From Hymenobacter sedentarius (GTDB taxonomy: Bacteria; Bacteroidota; Bacteroidia; Cytophagales; Hymenobacteraceae), in assembly GCF_001507645.1 (NCBI RefSeq), contig NZ_CP013909.1, positions 2,852,001 to 2,916,000 of the forward strand: DNA of 64,000 bases, in the 5' to 3' direction. Every line of letters begins with the position of its first letter. Position 1 is the first letter of the stretch. Positions 16,409 to 25,138 of this stretch are shown here, piece after piece. The notes beneath the pieces are model-generated. The model made no database searches, was not told the DNA's origin, and saw only the letters and a list, made by a program, of their open reading frames with translations. The position numbers and the translations under genes are program-made.

Positions 16409-17523
16409 GCGGCTTCTTGCTGAGCATTCTGCTGGTTTTTCTGGCGCTGTGGCTGCTGGGCATGGCTTACACGGCCTGGCGCTTTGCCACCCAGCGCGGG
16501 GCAGCGCCAGCCGGGCCGCTGCGGTCGCCGCTGCCCCGCGTGAGCGTGCTCGTTGCGGCGCGCGACGAAGAAGCGGCCTTGCCGCGCTGCCTGGCCAGTC
16601 TGCGGGCGCTGCACTACCCGCCCGAGCTGCTGGAAATTCTGGTAGGGGACGATGCCAGCACCGACCACACGGCCGCCGTGGCCGTGGCCGCCATGCAGGG
16701 CTTCGCCGGCCGGTTTCGGGTAATTACCATCTCCGATACGCTGGGCGCGGCCCGCGGCAAAGCCAACGTGCTGGCGCACTTGGCCCGCCACGCCACCACC
16801 GATTATTTCTTCATCACCGATGCCGATATCAGCGTGCCCCCGACGTGGATAGCGGCGCTGCTGGCGCACACGGCGCCGGGCGTGGGCACCGTCACGGGCA
16901 TCACGGCCGTAAGTGGGCCGCGGCTGTTTCATCGGCTGCAGGGCCTCGACTGGCTGCTGTCGCTCAGCATGGTGCAGGTGGTCAGCGACATGGGGCGGCC
17001 CGTAACGGCCATGGGCAATAACATGCTGGTGACCCGCGCCGCCTACGAAGCCACGGGCGGCTACGAAGCGCTGCCTTTTTCCGTGACCGAAGATTTCGCC
17101 CTTTTCAAGGCCGTGCTGGCGCGAGGCTTCGGCTTCCGGCAAGTGTTCCACCCGGAAGTGCGGGCCGATTCGCTGCCCATTCCCACGTGGCCGGCCCTAA
17201 TGAAGCAGCGCCGCCGCTGGCTGCGCGGCGTGGGGGCGCTGCCGCTGCGCCTGCGGCTGGAGCTGTTGTTTTTCAGTGGCTTCTGGCCGGCATTGGTGGC
17301 CGTGGCGGCGTTGGGCTGGCCGGCGTTGGCGCTTGGGGCGTGGGGCCTGAAAGTGCTGGTGCAGGGCACCTTGGCGCACTTCGCGCATCGCGGGGCGGGT
17401 GCGCGCTTGCCCTGGCAGCTGCTTCCGCTGTTTGAGTTCTATACATTGGCTCTAACCATCAGTCTTGTAGCATTCCGGGTATCGGGTGGCGCGGTGGTCT
17501 GGAAGGGGCGGCGCTACGAGTAG
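16405..17523 (+). CDS. Membrane-anchored glycosyltransferase family 2
   Basis: 372 residues from GTG 16405; the frame is open further upstream but overlaps the deacetylase there. One N-terminal helix (about 2-20), then the GT2 domain: VSVLVAARDEEAALPRCLAS, ILVGDDASTDHT, ITDADIS (DxD), SVTEDFALFKAVLARGF and QRRRWLRG (the Q/RxxRW motif of processive enzymes), then two or three C-terminal helices. The layout resembles IcaA/HasA-type synthases. The deacetylase next door suggests an N-acetylhexosamine polymer. Confidence 0.88.
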   Translation: MSGFLLSILLVFLALWLLGMAYTAWRFATQRGAAPAGPLRSPLPRVSVLVAARDEEAALPRCLASLRALHYPPELLEILVGDDASTDHTAAVAVAAMQGFAGRFRVITISDTLGAARGKANVLAHLARHATTDYFFITDADISVPPTWIAALLAHTAPGVGTVTGITAVSGPRLFHRLQGLDWLLSLSMVQVVSDMGRPVTAMGNNMLVTRAAYEATGGYEALPFSVTEDFALFKAVLARGFGFRQVFHPEVRADSLPIPTWPALMKQRRRWLRGVGALPLRLRLELLFFSGFWPALVAVAALGWPALALGAWGLKVLVQGTLAHFAHRGAGARLPWQLLPLFEFYTLALTISLVAFRVSGGAVVWKGRRYE

Positions 17524-17620
17524 CTGGTGCAGCTAAAGCTCCCACTAAAGCAATTCACCCGGCTCAACCTGCTGTCATTGAGCAGTTGAGTCGGGCGAAA
17601 GACGAGGAGTAGTATTGAGC

Positions 17621-19129
17621 CTAGGGCTTGGCTTTTTCAACCACCACTAATTCAATATCTACCAGGTCGGTGGGCTGGTTGGGACGCATAACGGGCTTGG
17701 GGTTAATACCGATTTTGGCTTGGTCGAACTGCCCCTGTTGGGCTAGAATACGCTGCGTTTCGATAAGGTTGGCTCGGCTGAATGGCTCGCCGGAGCGCAG
17801 CGGAATCATTTTGAGCAGCGCCGCCGTCGGTGATTTGGTATTGCCAGTGACGGTGATGGTGCCTAAGTCGGCTTTCCGGCCTTCGTTTATGGTGAAGGCG
17901 AGGTCGGTAGTGCCATTGGGCTGGCGCGTGGCTTTGGGACTCACCGAGAAAAACAGGTAGCCGTGGTCCATGTAGCGGGAGGTAATGTCGCCGCCCCTGG
18001 TGCCGAAGCTCAGGCGCCGCGCTACTTCGAGCGAGTCGTAGGCGTCGCCGGGTTTCAGGCCCAGCGCCTGGTTCAGCTTGGCCGTGGATAAGTACGTGTT
18101 GCCCTGCCAGCTGATGCGGCCGATGGGCCGCGCCGAAGGCGATGAATAGAACGCATCAGCGGGCGAAGTGGCAACCGGGGCCGCAGCCTCTGGAGTGGGC
18201 GAGCCGGCGCAGGCCGTGGCTACCCAGGCAAAGGCGAATACGGGCAGTACCAGCAGAAAACGAAGCTTTTGCATGGGGCGGGAACTGGGCTGGGTCAGCA
18301 TGTGGATGCGCAGAAAAAGTTGTTTGTTGGAGAAGGCGTGAACCAGGGCAAAGGGCAGCTGCTGGGAAGCTAGCTTTATCAGCAACTCGCCGTAGGGCGT
18401 GGGGTCGTACCCGGTAGGGCTGGGCTGCGTGCGCACCACGGCCTCGTCGGCCAGGTACTCGTGCACCGCCTTGAGCTGCCGGCCGAAGTAGGGCAGCAGG
18501 CCATTGAACCAGAAGACCACGCCCAGGGCCTCCACCACCAGCAGGTCCAGGGTATGTCGTTGCCGGACGTGCACCTGCTCGTGCAGCAGGAGCTGCTCGC
18601 GCTCGGTGTCGCTCAACCTGTCGTGCAGCGGCGAGAGAAACACGTGCCGGCCAAAGGAAAATGCCGGTAGGCTGGGCTCGGGCAGATGCACGATGGAGAA
18701 GCTGCCCAGGTTGGTTTGGGGGTTGCGCCGGGCCAGGTCGGTCAGGGCCCGCAGGTTGCGCACGGCGGCAATGAGCTTATAAAGCGCGCCCAGAGCGTAA
18801 ATGGCCAGCAGGCTGAGCATCAGCACCTCCGCAATATCCAGTGAAGTGGCCGCGGGCGCCGAGGCGCTGGCGGCAACTGGGCTCATTTGCCAGCTCAACC
18901 GAAATGGCAACGGCTGCCCGGCCGGGACACTAGCGGATTGAGCTAAAAACCCGGCCAGTCCGGGAAACGCCAGGAAGGGGAGGAGCACGCTCGCGGCCAG
19001 GGCCCCGAGCAGGTAGGCCCGGTTCCAGGCGAAGTAGGTGAGCCGGGCCAGCAGCAGGCGGTAGGTGAGGGCAAATAACGCCAGGCAAAAGCTGGCCTCG
19101 GCCAGATACAGGAGGGTGCTAGTGAGCAT
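17621..19129 (-). CDS. M56 (BlaR1-type) membrane metallopeptidase with C-terminal POTRA-like domains
   Basis: 502 residues. Four membrane helices carry a cytoplasmic zinc protease: HEQVH at 183-187 and a downstream Glu in HEYLADEAVV (about 224). A fourth helix lies at about 290-305. After residue 337 the chain reads as two POTRA-like repeats: ISWQGNTYLSTAKLNQALGL, then YMDHGYLFFSVSPKA, then ITVTGNTKSPTAALLKMIPL, then FSRANLIETQRILAQQGQFD. These closely resemble the membrane-proximal POTRA repeats of BamA. M56 proteins normally relay a signal by cleaving a BlaI repressor, and the BlaI gene overlaps its start by 11 nt. The POTRA part would face the periplasm. Confidence 0.85.
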   Translation of the reverse strand: MLTSTLLYLAEASFCLALFALTYRLLLARLTYFAWNRAYLLGALAASVLLPFLAFPGLAGFLAQSASVPAGQPLPFRLSWQMSPVAASASAPAATSLDIAEVLMLSLLAIYALGALYKLIAAVRNLRALTDLARRNPQTNLGSFSIVHLPEPSLPAFSFGRHVFLSPLHDRLSDTEREQLLLHEQVHVRQRHTLDLLVVEALGVVFWFNGLLPYFGRQLKAVHEYLADEAVVRTQPSPTGYDPTPYGELLIKLASQQLPFALVHAFSNKQLFLRIHMLTQPSSRPMQKLRFLLVLPVFAFAWVATACAGSPTPEAAAPVATSPADAFYSSPSARPIGRISWQGNTYLSTAKLNQALGLKPGDAYDSLEVARRLSFGTRGGDITSRYMDHGYLFFSVSPKATRQPNGTTDLAFTINEGRKADLGTITVTGNTKSPTAALLKMIPLRSGEPFSRANLIETQRILAQQGQFDQAKIGINPKPVMRPNQPTDLVDIELVVVEKAKP

Positions 19130-19508
19130 CGCCGTCGGGTTTAGAGGGGTTTTCGGAATCGTGGAGCAGGTCGAGCAGCTGCTGCTTTTCGCGCTGGCTC
19201 AGGGTTTCTTCCACCATAAAGGAGACCAGGGCCGTGGGGGAGTTGTCGAAATATTGGGCTAACATGCGCTTGAGGCTGGCCGCCCGGTACTCCATTTTGC
19301 TGATGAGAGGGAAGTACTCGTAGGTCTTGCCGTAGGCTTTGAAGCCCACGTAGCCTTTGCGCTCCAGGATGCGCACCACAGACGAAATGGTGTTGTATGG
19401 CGGCTTAGGCTCGTCGGGCAGGTGCTCAATCACGTCCTTCACGAAAGCTTTCTTCAGCTTCCACAGCACCTGCATGATACGCTCCTCGGTCTTGGTTAAA
19501 TCTTCCAT
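19119..19508 (-). CDS. BlaI/MecI-family repressor
   Basis: 129 residues. Winged-helix N-terminus MEDLTKTEERIMQVLWKLKK, then YNTISSVVRILERKGYVGFK, typical of BlaI/CopY regulators; the C-terminal part (VSFMVEETLSQREKQQLLDL) forms the dimerisation region that the partner protease usually cleaves. It is followed by the M56 gene with an 11-nt overlap. Two palindromes 20 bp apart just upstream (19535-19564) are likely operators for autoregulation. Confidence 0.92.
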   Translation of the reverse strand: MEDLTKTEERIMQVLWKLKKAFVKDVIEHLPDEPKPPYNTISSVVRILERKGYVGFKAYGKTYEYFPLISKMEYRAASLKRMLAQYFDNSPTALVSFMVEETLSQREKQQLLDLLHDSENPSKPDGDAH

Positions 19509-19534
19509 GTTTCAAATGTATAACCTACGATTCA

Positions 19535-19564
19535 GTTTATAAACTTATTTATCAGTTTTAAAAC
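19535..19564 (-). promoter_or_regulatory. Twin palindromic operators for the BlaI-family repressor
   Basis: GTTTATAAAC (19535-19544) and GTTTTAAAAC (19555-19564) are perfect 10-bp palindromes, each preceded by CA, with centres exactly 20 bp apart (two helical turns). They lie 27-56 bp upstream of the repressor start. Position, symmetry and phasing fit cooperative binding of two dimers; binding itself is inferred. Confidence 0.55.
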
Positions 19565-19659
19565 GTAATAATAAGTTAAATGGCTAAATTGAGCTGGAAA
19601 AGAAGATAGTTGAGCTGAATTTGTTGTGGCCCCGCTGCGCCCCCGACCTTTGCCCCACT

Positions 19660-20427
19660 ATGCACATCACCGATTCCCACGCCCACCTCTACTCCGAACA
19701 GTTTAAGCCCGACCGGCTCGACGCCTTGCGCCGCGCCCAGGAAGCCGGTGTGCGCACCATCGTGATGCCCAACGTGGACCACAGCAGCATCGACGCCATG
19801 ATGGAGCTGGAGGCCCAGGCCCCCGAAACCTGTTTTGCCATGATGGGCCTGCACCCGTGCTCGGTCACGCGCAGCTTCGAGCAAGACCTATATGAGGTGG
19901 AGACCTGGCTGGGCCGCCGGCCGTTTGCCGCCGTGGGCGAGGCCGGCCTGGACCTGCACTGGGACAAAACCCTGCTCGCCGAGCAGCAGGAGGCGCTAAA
20001 AATTCAGCTGCAGCTAGCCAAACAGCACAACCTGCCCATCGTGCTGCACACCCGCGAAGCCTTTGCCGAAACCGCGGCCCTGGTAGAAGCGGCCCAGGAT
20101 GGCACCTTGCGTGGCGTGTTTCACTGCTTTTCGGGTACGCCCGAGGAAGCCGAGCAGGCCATCAAGCTGGGCTTTATGCTGGGAATTGGAGGCGTGGCTA
20201 CCTTCAAAAACGGCGGGGCCGACAAGGTACTGCCTGGCATCGACCTGAAGCATTTGCTGCTGGAAACTGACTGCCCGTACCTGGCGCCGGTGCCGCACCG
20301 GGGCAAGCGCAACGAGCCGGCCTATCTCCCGTTCGTGCTGCGCCGCGTGGCGGAACTGCTGGGCAAAGACGTGGAAGAAGTGGCCGAAGCCACCTCGCGC
20401 AATGCCGCGGCGCTATTCAACTTGTAG
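19660..20427 (+). CDS. TatD-family metal-dependent hydrolase
   Basis: 255 residues from ATG 19660. TIM-barrel metal motifs: DSHAHLY (first His pair), AVGEAGLDLH (Glu bridging ligand), IVLHTREAF, GVFHCFSGTPEE and LLLETDCPYLAPVPHRGKRN. TatD enzymes are 3'-5' DNases or D-tyrosyl-type hydrolases of broad role. Divergent from the BlaI/M56 pair and followed by terminators. Confidence 0.93.
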   Translation: MHITDSHAHLYSEQFKPDRLDALRRAQEAGVRTIVMPNVDHSSIDAMMELEAQAPETCFAMMGLHPCSVTRSFEQDLYEVETWLGRRPFAAVGEAGLDLHWDKTLLAEQQEALKIQLQLAKQHNLPIVLHTREAFAETAALVEAAQDGTLRGVFHCFSGTPEEAEQAIKLGFMLGIGGVATFKNGGADKVLPGIDLKHLLLETDCPYLAPVPHRGKRNEPAYLPFVLRRVAELLGKDVEEVAEATSRNAAALFNL

Positions 20428-20482
20428 CCGCTGAGATATTATGAAGCTGTTATAGAGATTTTAGGTCATGCCGGCGGAACAT

Positions 20483-20628
20483 CACCCCCGGCCCCACTCC
20501 AAAAGAGAGGGGTGCCTAATGCTAAGCAACAGAAAGCCCCAGCTCAGTATTGAGCCAGGGCTTTCTGTTTTTAGAAATAGAGCTAACTGGCGTTCGGCAC
20601 CCCTCTCTTTTGGGGGGGGCCGGGGGTG
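20483..20628. repeat. Long GC-rich inverted repeat enclosing a terminator
   Basis: Arms 20483-20516 and 20596-20628 are about 33 bp long and nearly complementary (CACCCCCGGCCCCACTCC on the left). An A/T-flanked terminator hairpin sits between them. The arms do not overlap a gene and resemble the palindromic intergenic repeats elsewhere in this window. With the second terminator at 20709 they fill the 340-base gap after tatD. Confidence 0.75.
20528..20574 (+). terminator. Intrinsic terminator after tatD
   Basis: AACAGAAAGCCC (20528-20539) pairs with GGGCTTTCTGTT (20558-20569) and is followed by more T residues. The loop carries a smaller GCTCA/TGAGC stem. The position fits termination of the tatD transcript. 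Confidence 0.75.
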
Positions 20629-20708
20629 AGGTTCCCCACGCGAGCGGCTTCACTCTGCTCTGCTTTACATAACAGCCGAAATCCTTGTCTCGAACTCCTA
20701 AACAGCTT

Positions 20709-20758
20709 CAATAAAAAAAGGGCGGATGGCTACCAAGCCATCCGCCCTTTTTTTATTG
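20709..20758. terminator. Bidirectional intrinsic terminator
   Basis: A perfect 23-bp stem (20709-20731 with 20736-20758) around a 4-base loop, with GC core GGGCGGATGGCT and seven A / seven T flanks. It can serve transcripts from both sides; the nearest is the minus-strand CZB-like gene that ends at 20769. Confidence 0.9.
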
Positions 20759-20768
20759 CCTGAGTTTA

Positions 20769-21131
20769 TCAAGCTTTGGCGGTAACTGCTTTTTCCAAGT
20801 CGGTGAGCAGGGTTTCAATCTGGGCCGCGTAGCCATTGATTTGGTCGAGGCCGGTGCGCGATTCTTCGATGAGCCCGCGGGAATAGCGGGCGGCCAGGTC
20901 CCGGCCGGTGTGCAGCATTTGCTGCAGCACCCGCTCAATTTCGCGCACCTCGGGATAGGCCCCATACGTGGGCTTTACCGCGGTTTGCAGCCATTGGCCG
21001 AGGGGATTGTCGTGAATAGAAAACAGTTCCGGCTCCGCCGCACGTACCCCGTAGAGCACCGAGCGCAGCCGCGACTTAAACAAGACCTGCTTTACGCGGG
21101 CTTGTTGAAAGTCGAAAGAAGTAAGGGCCAT
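20769..21131 (-). CDS. Degenerate CZB-like (chemoreceptor zinc-binding) protein
   Basis: 120 residues, all helical. The pattern FDFQQARVKQVLFKSRLRSV, then DNPLGQWLQ, then a late LHTGRDLAARY, follows the CZB domain fold (normally H..., C-x-LG-K-W, H...H). Several zinc ligands appear replaced: the first His by Gln, the Cys of the LGxW motif by Asn, and the first His of the last pair by Leu or Gln. One His (LHTG) remains. CZB proteins in this phylum often sit beside PAS sensors, and a PAS protein is the gene just upstream. Zinc binding by this copy is doubtful. Confidence 0.65.
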   Translation of the reverse strand: MALTSFDFQQARVKQVLFKSRLRSVLYGVRAAEPELFSIHDNPLGQWLQTAVKPTYGAYPEVREIERVLQQMLHTGRDLAARYSRGLIEESRTGLDQINGYAAQIETLLTDLEKAVTAKA

Positions 21132-21197
21132 TCGGGAAAGAGGTAAGCGAAAAATGCAGAAAAAGGAGGGGAGCTAGCGAAGCAGGCGGCTAGGCAC

Positions 21198-22508
21198 TTA
21201 CTGTGGGGTGGTGCCAGAGGCATTGCGCAGCTGGTCGAGGGCTTGGTGGGCCAGCACCAATTCGGTTACTTCAAAGGCAAATACCATGATGCCAGCCGGC
21301 TGGTCATTTTCGCGGAACTGCTGGTAGATGAAGTTGAAGTAGGAATCTTGGAGCTGCTTGCTGGCGTCGCGCTCCAACTGCAGCTTTAGCTCGTTGCCGT
21401 AGAACGTTTCGCCGGTTTGGTACACTTTATCCAGAATGCCGATGATGCCCTGGTCTTTGACTTCGGGCAGGATTTCGGCTACTGTGTGGCCCACCAGCTC
21501 CCGATGCGGGAAAATCTGCTGGTACACGGGGTTCACAAACTCAAACGTGTGCTCCGGCCCGCGCAGGATGCAAATCATGGCCGGCGCCTGCATAAACAGG
21601 TTGTGGAAGGTCTCGCGCTGGTTTTCGGCTTTCTGGTACAGCTCGTAGGCCTGCTCCGAGAGGGCGCTCTGCTGCTCGTTGGCTTCCAGGAGCTCCTGCA
21701 CCATCTGGCGCTGCTCGTGGATGTCGATGGCCCCGCCCACCCACATGCTGATGGCGCCTTCGGCGTTGCGACGGGGGGTGGCCCGCACCAGTATCCAGCG
21801 GTATTCGCCGTCGTGGCGGCGCAGGCGGTATTCTACCTGGTAGGGGTTGCCGCTTTCCACGGCCTCTTTCCAGGCGTTGAGCACCCGGTCGCGGTCTTCG
21901 GGGTGGAGGCTGGTGCTCCACTGCCCGCCCACTTCCTGGTCCATGGTGCGGCCGGTGAAGGCCAGCCAGCGGGGGTTGAAGTAGTCGCGGTTGCCATCGG
22001 GCTGCGCCGTCCAGATGGACACGGGCAGGCTTTCGAGCACGAACCGGGTGCGTTCGTGGGCGTCGGCCAGCGCTTGCTGGGCCTTGCTGGCTTCCTGCGC
22101 CGCGCGGTACTGCTCGGTTACGTTTTGAGTGCGCTGCAGGATGTACTGCAGCTGGCCCTGCTCGTCGAGCAGGGGGTAGTGGGTGGCCTGCCAATACATT
22201 TCTTCGAGCCCCCCGCCCTGCTCGGCGGGCCGGGCCAGGTCGTAGCGGATTACCGGCATGGCGTGGGGCTCCAGGTACTGGCGCACGTGCTCCTGCGACT
22301 GCGCAATGATGTCGCCCTGGTTCTGGTCGACGGCCGGGTAGGCCTCAAACATCGACCGCCCCACCGCTTCCTCGCGCGATTTCATCGAAACGGCCACGTG
22401 GCTGTCGGTATTGTCCAGGATGGTTGCATCCGGGGTCATTAGCAGAAAGCTGTCTGGCAACGAGCGGAATAAACGCTGGTAATCAATGGGAGAATCGGGA
22501 GCAGTCAT
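21198..22508 (-). CDS. Multi-PAS domain protein without an output domain
   Basis: 436 residues with three PAS units: about 10-130 (LFRSLPDSFLLMTPDATILD), about 150-275 (a PAS plus PAC, with FNPRWLAFTGRTMDQEVGG and YRLRRHDGEYRWILVRATP) and about 300-420 (FMQAPAMICILRGPEHTFEF). No histidine kinase, GGDEF, HAMP or effector domain follows, and no membrane segment is seen. It lies 66 bp upstream of the CZB-like gene on the same strand. It probably senses a cytoplasmic signal and acts through a partner. Confidence 0.82.
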   Translation of the reverse strand: MTAPDSPIDYQRLFRSLPDSFLLMTPDATILDNTDSHVAVSMKSREEAVGRSMFEAYPAVDQNQGDIIAQSQEHVRQYLEPHAMPVIRYDLARPAEQGGGLEEMYWQATHYPLLDEQGQLQYILQRTQNVTEQYRAAQEASKAQQALADAHERTRFVLESLPVSIWTAQPDGNRDYFNPRWLAFTGRTMDQEVGGQWSTSLHPEDRDRVLNAWKEAVESGNPYQVEYRLRRHDGEYRWILVRATPRRNAEGAISMWVGGAIDIHEQRQMVQELLEANEQQSALSEQAYELYQKAENQRETFHNLFMQAPAMICILRGPEHTFEFVNPVYQQIFPHRELVGHTVAEILPEVKDQGIIGILDKVYQTGETFYGNELKLQLERDASKQLQDSYFNFIYQQFRENDQPAGIMVFAFEVTELVLAHQALDQLRNASGTTPQ

Positions 22509-22807
22509 AGTTAGGGGTAGCCGCCAGGGGACAAGTTTGCGCCTTCAGAATGTGGACCGGATGAATGGCCCGGAAAAACTCGACGGTAAAGGTACTTTGG
22601 CGGGGATGAATTGAAAGGCAAACGGGCGGCCCAGATAGTGGCAGCAGAACCACAGGCGGCACTTTTTGGCCAAAAAGCCAGCGGATTTGAAAAAGGCTCA
22701 TCCCACGGGGCCGCGTTTCATCCGGGCCATTCGCCGGTTCGGCAACACAAAGTTGAGCCCGGGTGGGGCCAGCGGGCACCTTTGGCTCAATCCTTTCCCG
22801 CTGCCTC

Positions 22808-25042
22808 GTGAAAACCCTGCTACTCCCGCTGCTCCTGCTGCTGAGCGCCTCCAGTGTTGCCTCGGCCCAAACGGCGCCCGCTTTCCAGCCACTCAGCCAC
22901 TCGGCTACGCTCATCTCCGGTACGGTGCGCGACCACGCCGGCCAGCCCCTGCCCGGCGTGAACGTGTTCCTGAAAACCACCTTCGACGGTGCCAGTACCG
23001 ACTCGTTGGGCCGGTTTCGGTTCAGCACCGACCAGGCCGCCGGCGGGCTGCCGCTCGTGGTGAGCTACGTGGGCTACGAGCCGCTGGAGCTGCCTCTGAC
23101 GCTGGGCCAGGGCGCCATTTTCTTGCCCAATATCCGCCTGAAAGCCAACCGGGCCCAGCTCGGCGACGTGGTGGTGACGGCCGGGGCCTTCGAAGCCAGC
23201 GACGACAAATGCTCGGCCACCCTCAAGCCGCTCGACATCGTGACCACGGCCGGGGCCCTGGGCGACATTGCCGGCGCGCTGAACGCCCTGCCCGGCACCA
23301 CGCGGGTGGGGGAGGAAGGCAAGCTGTTTGTGCGCGGCGGGGCGGCTTCGGAAACCAAAACCTACCTCGACGGCCTGCCCGTGCAAACGCCCTACGGCAG
23401 CGCGGTGCCCAACGTGGCCGCGCGGGGGCGGTTTTGGCCGTTTCTGTTCAAAGGCACGGTGTTTAGCACGGGCGGCTATTCGGCCGAGTTTGGGCAGGCG
23501 CTGTCGGCGGTGGTGGCGCTGAACTCGACGGACCTCGCGCCGGAAACCCAGACCGGTATTTCACTGATGTCGGTGGGCGGCAGCCTGTCGCGCACCCAGC
23601 GCTGGGACCGCACCTCGGTGGCCGTTTCGGCTGATTACAGCAACCTCGCGCCTTATTTCAACCTCGTGCCCCAGCGCTTTGGCTGGGACAAGGCACCGCA
23701 GGGCCGGGGCGGCTCCCTCAAGCTAGCCCACCGCACTGGGCAGGCCGGCATGCTCAAGCTCTACGGCACCTTCAGTCAGCAGCGCCTGGCCCTGCGCCAG
23801 CCCGATGCCCGCCCCGAATTTGCCGCCGCGGGCCATCCCATTGCCCTGGCCAACGACAACGCCTACCTCAACGCTACCTACCGCACCCCGCTGGTGCGCG
23901 GCTGGAGCCTGAACACCGGCCTGGCCCTGACCCGCGACGACAACACCGTGCGCCCCGACGCCCAAACCGTGCTCGAGCTCGACCAGTCGGCCGTGGCTCG
24001 CGTGGTGCTCACCAACGACTCGGCCAGCACGTGGTTTAACCTGAAAATGGGCGCCGAAGCCTACGCCCAGCGCTACCGCCAGCAGTACCAGGCCACGGCC
24101 GAGGGCCCCACCCAGACACTGGGCGTAGACGAGCAGCGCGGCGCCGGCTTGGTGGAATGTGAGCTGGTGCTGACCAACAAGCTCGCCGGCCGGGCCGGCC
24201 TCCGCACCGAATACTCGGCGCTGCTGGGCCGCTGGAACGCCGCGCCTCGCCTGGGCCTGGCCTACAAAACCGGCGAAAACAGCCAGATATCGGCCGCCTG
24301 GGGCTGGTTTTACCAAAGCCCGACCACGGACCTGCTCCGCATCAGCAGCCAGCTCAAGTTTGAGCGCGCCGAGCACCTGCTGCTCATCTACCAGCGCATG
24401 GTGAAGGAGCGGACGCTGCGGGCCGAAGTCTACCAGAAAAACTATACCCAGCTTACCACCTTCGATGGTGCCCGGAGCTTTAACCCCGGCACCTACCAAA
24501 ACGCCGGCGGGGGCTACGCCCGGGGCCTCGACGTGCTGTGGCGCGACCGCACCACGTTCAAGAAAGTGGACTACTGGGTGAGCTACGGGCTGCTGGACAC
24601 CCGCCGCCAGTTCCGGGCCGACCCGGTGATGGCCGTGCCCACCTTCGCCGCCCGGCACAACCTGAGCGTGGTGGGCAAGTACTGGGTGCAGAAGCTCCAC
24701 ACGCAGGTGGGCTTCACGTACGGCTACGGCAGCGGCCGCCGCTACCACAACCCCAACCTGCCCGGCTACAACCAAAGCACCCTGCCCGCCTACCAGGACC
24801 TGAGCCTGAACGTGAGCTACCTCACCAACTGGTTTGGGCAGTTCACCATCGTCTACCTGTCGGCTTCCAATGTGCTGGGCCGCAACAACGTGTACGGCTA
24901 CAGCTACACCGGTACTGCCGATGCCAACGGCCAGTTCCGCAGCGTGGCCGTGACGCCGGGCGCGCCCCGCATGCTGTTCGTGGGCGTGTTCATCTCCATC
25001 AACAAAAACAAGAAAGTGGACTTGAACGAGCGGCCCGATTGA
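22808..25042 (+). CDS. TonB-dependent receptor with carboxypeptidase-like N-terminal domain
   Basis: 744 residues from GTG 22808 (the next residues KTLLLPLLLLLSASSVASAQ form a signal peptide). An N-terminal carboxypeptidase-regulatory-like fold, LISGTVRDHAGQPLPGVNVF to VVSYVGYEPLEL, is followed by a plug domain (LDIVTTAGALGDIAGALNAL, VRGGAASETKTYLDGLPV) and a beta-barrel ending in LFVGVFISINKNKKVDLNER. It imports a substrate across the outer membrane using TonB energy. No SusD partner is adjacent, so the ligand is open. A hairpin terminator follows. Confidence 0.9.
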   Translation: MKTLLLPLLLLLSASSVASAQTAPAFQPLSHSATLISGTVRDHAGQPLPGVNVFLKTTFDGASTDSLGRFRFSTDQAAGGLPLVVSYVGYEPLELPLTLGQGAIFLPNIRLKANRAQLGDVVVTAGAFEASDDKCSATLKPLDIVTTAGALGDIAGALNALPGTTRVGEEGKLFVRGGAASETKTYLDGLPVQTPYGSAVPNVAARGRFWPFLFKGTVFSTGGYSAEFGQALSAVVALNSTDLAPETQTGISLMSVGGSLSRTQRWDRTSVAVSADYSNLAPYFNLVPQRFGWDKAPQGRGGSLKLAHRTGQAGMLKLYGTFSQQRLALRQPDARPEFAAAGHPIALANDNAYLNATYRTPLVRGWSLNTGLALTRDDNTVRPDAQTVLELDQSAVARVVLTNDSASTWFNLKMGAEAYAQRYRQQYQATAEGPTQTLGVDEQRGAGLVECELVLTNKLAGRAGLRTEYSALLGRWNAAPRLGLAYKTGENSQISAAWGWFYQSPTTDLLRISSQLKFERAEHLLLIYQRMVKERTLRAEVYQKNYTQLTTFDGARSFNPGTYQNAGGGYARGLDVLWRDRTTFKKVDYWVSYGLLDTRRQFRADPVMAVPTFAARHNLSVVGKYWVQKLHTQVGFTYGYGSGRRYHNPNLPGYNQSTLPAYQDLSLNVSYLTNWFGQFTIVYLSASNVLGRNNVYGYSYTGTADANGQFRSVAVTPGAPRMLFVGVFISINKNKKVDLNERPD

Positions 25043-25059
25043 TTCCTGCAGCAATACAG

Positions 25060-25093
25060 AAAAGCCACTCTGCGCAAGTTGAGTGGCTCTTTT
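25060..25093. terminator. Terminator between convergent receptor and barrel genes
   Basis: AAAAGCCACTC (25060-25070) pairs with GAGTGGCT at 25081 and is followed by CTTTT. It lies in the short gap between two converging genes and can serve both. Confidence 0.75.
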
Positions 25094-25138
25094 GCTTGGG
25101 CTCCTCACTGCTCGCTCTTTCGGAGTTGCACTCATAGG

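Noticed and set aside
9494..17523. A complete, self-contained capsule or O-antigen operon
   Set aside because: Genes are on both strands, sugar-nucleotide synthesis genes and an initiating transferase are missing, so only a partial polysaccharide region is claimed.
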